From contig NZ_CP080524.1 in NCBI RefSeq assembly GCF_024746795.1, forward strand, positions 5,992,001-6,056,000: 64,000 nucleotides of DNA, given 5' to 3'. The position numbers were made by a program, and so were the translations under genes. Positions within the stretch are counted from its first letter, which is position 1. Every line of letters starts with the position of its first letter. Positions 63,235 to 64,000 of the stretch are shown here, one piece after another. The stretch is from Mesorhizobium sp. AR10 (GTDB lineage Bacteria > Pseudomonadota > Alphaproteobacteria > Rhizobiales > Rhizobiaceae). Below the pieces are notes generated by a model, which did no database searches, was not told the origin of the DNA, and saw only the letters and a list, made by a program, of their open reading frames with translations.

Positions 63235-64000
63235 TCAGTGCGCAATCACCAGAGACACCGGCGATTTCCGCAGGAGCTTGTAGGTTACCCCGCCGAGCAG
63301 CCATTCGCGTAGCCGCGAATGCCCGTAGCCGCCCATGACGACGAGATCGGCCCTCTGTTCGCCGATCACGTTGAGCAGCGCGGAAGACATATCGAGCCCG
63401 CGTTTGTTCGCGACATGCACGGACGCATCAATCCCGTGTCGTCCTAGATAGGGGACAAGTTCTTCCCCCCGTTTTGCCGGCCTTTCCAAGGGTTCTCCAT
63501 GCTCGACCGCGACGATGGTGACCAGTCGTGACTTCGCAAGATATGGCAACGCCTCCGCGACGGCCCGCGCCGCTTCGCGGCTCCGATTCCAGGCAATGAT
63601 TGCATGCTCGAAGCCCCGCTCGAAGCTCTTCTGGTCGGCAACGAGGAACAAGTGCTTGCCCGATTCGAAGAGAACCTCCTCCACGACATCACGAACCACA
63701 GTCTTGTCGACTTCGCTCAACCGCAGGCCGAGGAACACGTCGGCGGTCCGGCATTCGCGGGCGGTTACCCCCGCCTGCTCCTCTGCGTAGACGTCGAAGT
63801 GGCGCAACTCGGCCGATGCAGCGATACCTCGCAGACGCTTGCCGAGATCCTCTTCCATGTCCCGTCCACGCTGCCTCGCCTGCTCAAGCAAGCGTGTCCA
63901 ATACTCCACGCTCACATTGGCCTCGGCCAATGCCGGTTCCGGCAGCACGTTCAGGAAAAGGCCGACGATATGAGCGTCAAACAACGTGACCAGGCTTTCG
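63235..64000 (-). CDS. Universal stress protein, start beyond window edge
   Basis: The frame is open to base 64000 (ESLVTLFDAHIVGLFLNVLP), so the first part, including the initiation codon and first strand, lies outside. The C-terminal half carries a full Usp fold: FEHAIIAWNRSREAARAVAE, LPYLAKSRLVTIVAVEH, and VVMGGYGHSRLREWLLGGVT, matching the G-2x-G-9x-G-S/T ATP site, then KLLRKSPVSLVIAH. Probably a tandem-Usp protein of about 275 residues. Stress survival role by family. Confidence 0.85.
   Translation of the reverse strand, partial: ESLVTLFDAHIVGLFLNVLPEPALAEANVSVEYWTRLLEQARQRGRDMEEDLGKRLRGIAASAELRHFDVYAEEQAGVTARECRTADVFLGLRLSEVDKTVVRDVVEEVLFESGKHLFLVADQKSFERGFEHAIIAWNRSREAARAVAEALPYLAKSRLVTIVAVEHGEPLERPAKRGEELVPYLGRHGIDASVHVANKRGLDMSSALLNVIGEQRADLVVMGGYGHSRLREWLLGGVTYKLLRKSPVSLVIAH

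Overview
The window reads as a high-GC alphaproteobacterial chromosome or megaplasmid of the Rhizobiales, most likely Mesorhizobium or a close relative. Signs are small-protein families typical of that group (DUF982, DUF768, DUF1236, BA14K, DUF6766), a MucR/Ros-type regulator without zinc ligands, an HWE-family PAS histidine kinase, and a Ku/LigD end-joining system. No rRNA, tRNA, CRISPR array, replication origin or phage module was seen. It is an accessory, stress-related region, dense in small genes, remnants and frameshifted copies.

Main theme: at least 27 places carry GGAAC, 16 or 17 bases, then xGTT, the promoter pattern of EcfG, the general-stress sigma factor of alphaproteobacteria. 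About two would be expected by chance. They sit just upstream of genes for Ku, LigD (one mismatch), a cardiolipin-synthase-like phospholipase D, a Crp/Fnr regulator, a PAS-HWE kinase, a YciF-like ferritin-fold protein, CsbD proteins, DUF982, DUF1236 and DUF427 proteins and tiny membrane proteins. The window therefore looks like an island of the general stress regulon, although phyR, nepR and ecfG are not in it. Four such promoters are followed 84-90 bases later by a similar GC-rich hairpin, which suggests a family of short stress transcripts.

Layout. 0-13 kb: MucR remnant, XRE regulator, DUF982/DUF768 genes, a GGDEF-EAL protein, candidate small RNAs, a broken SRAP gene, ku. 13-25 kb: phospholipase D, tiny membrane proteins, a NarL-type two-component system, glycine-zipper stress protein, host-attachment protein, L,D-transpeptidase, Crp/Fnr regulator. 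25.9-27.1 kb: an IS3-family element beside a ku remnant. 28-34 kb: YciF, then a sugar cluster (beta-propeller glycosidase, glycosyltransferase, UDP-galactopyranose mutase, GH1-like protein). 34.8-42.7 kb: HWE kinase, ligC, ligD, DUF4142 and a general stress protein. 43-50 kb: CsbD genes and many broken genes (BA14K, DUF6766, DUF4112, recombinase, DUF1236), plus DUF72. 50.5-57.5 kb: a six-gene terminal-oxidase operon ending in a PQQ-type sugar dehydrogenase. 57.6-64 kb: DUF6766, DUF427, a diverged duplicate of the 12-kb locus, two DUF982 genes, Hsp20 with a ROSE-like leader, and a universal stress protein cut by the right edge.

Many small genes are interrupted by single-base insertions or deletions. 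Real decay is certain for some (several stops or truncations), but sequencing error cannot be excluded for the single-indel cases.
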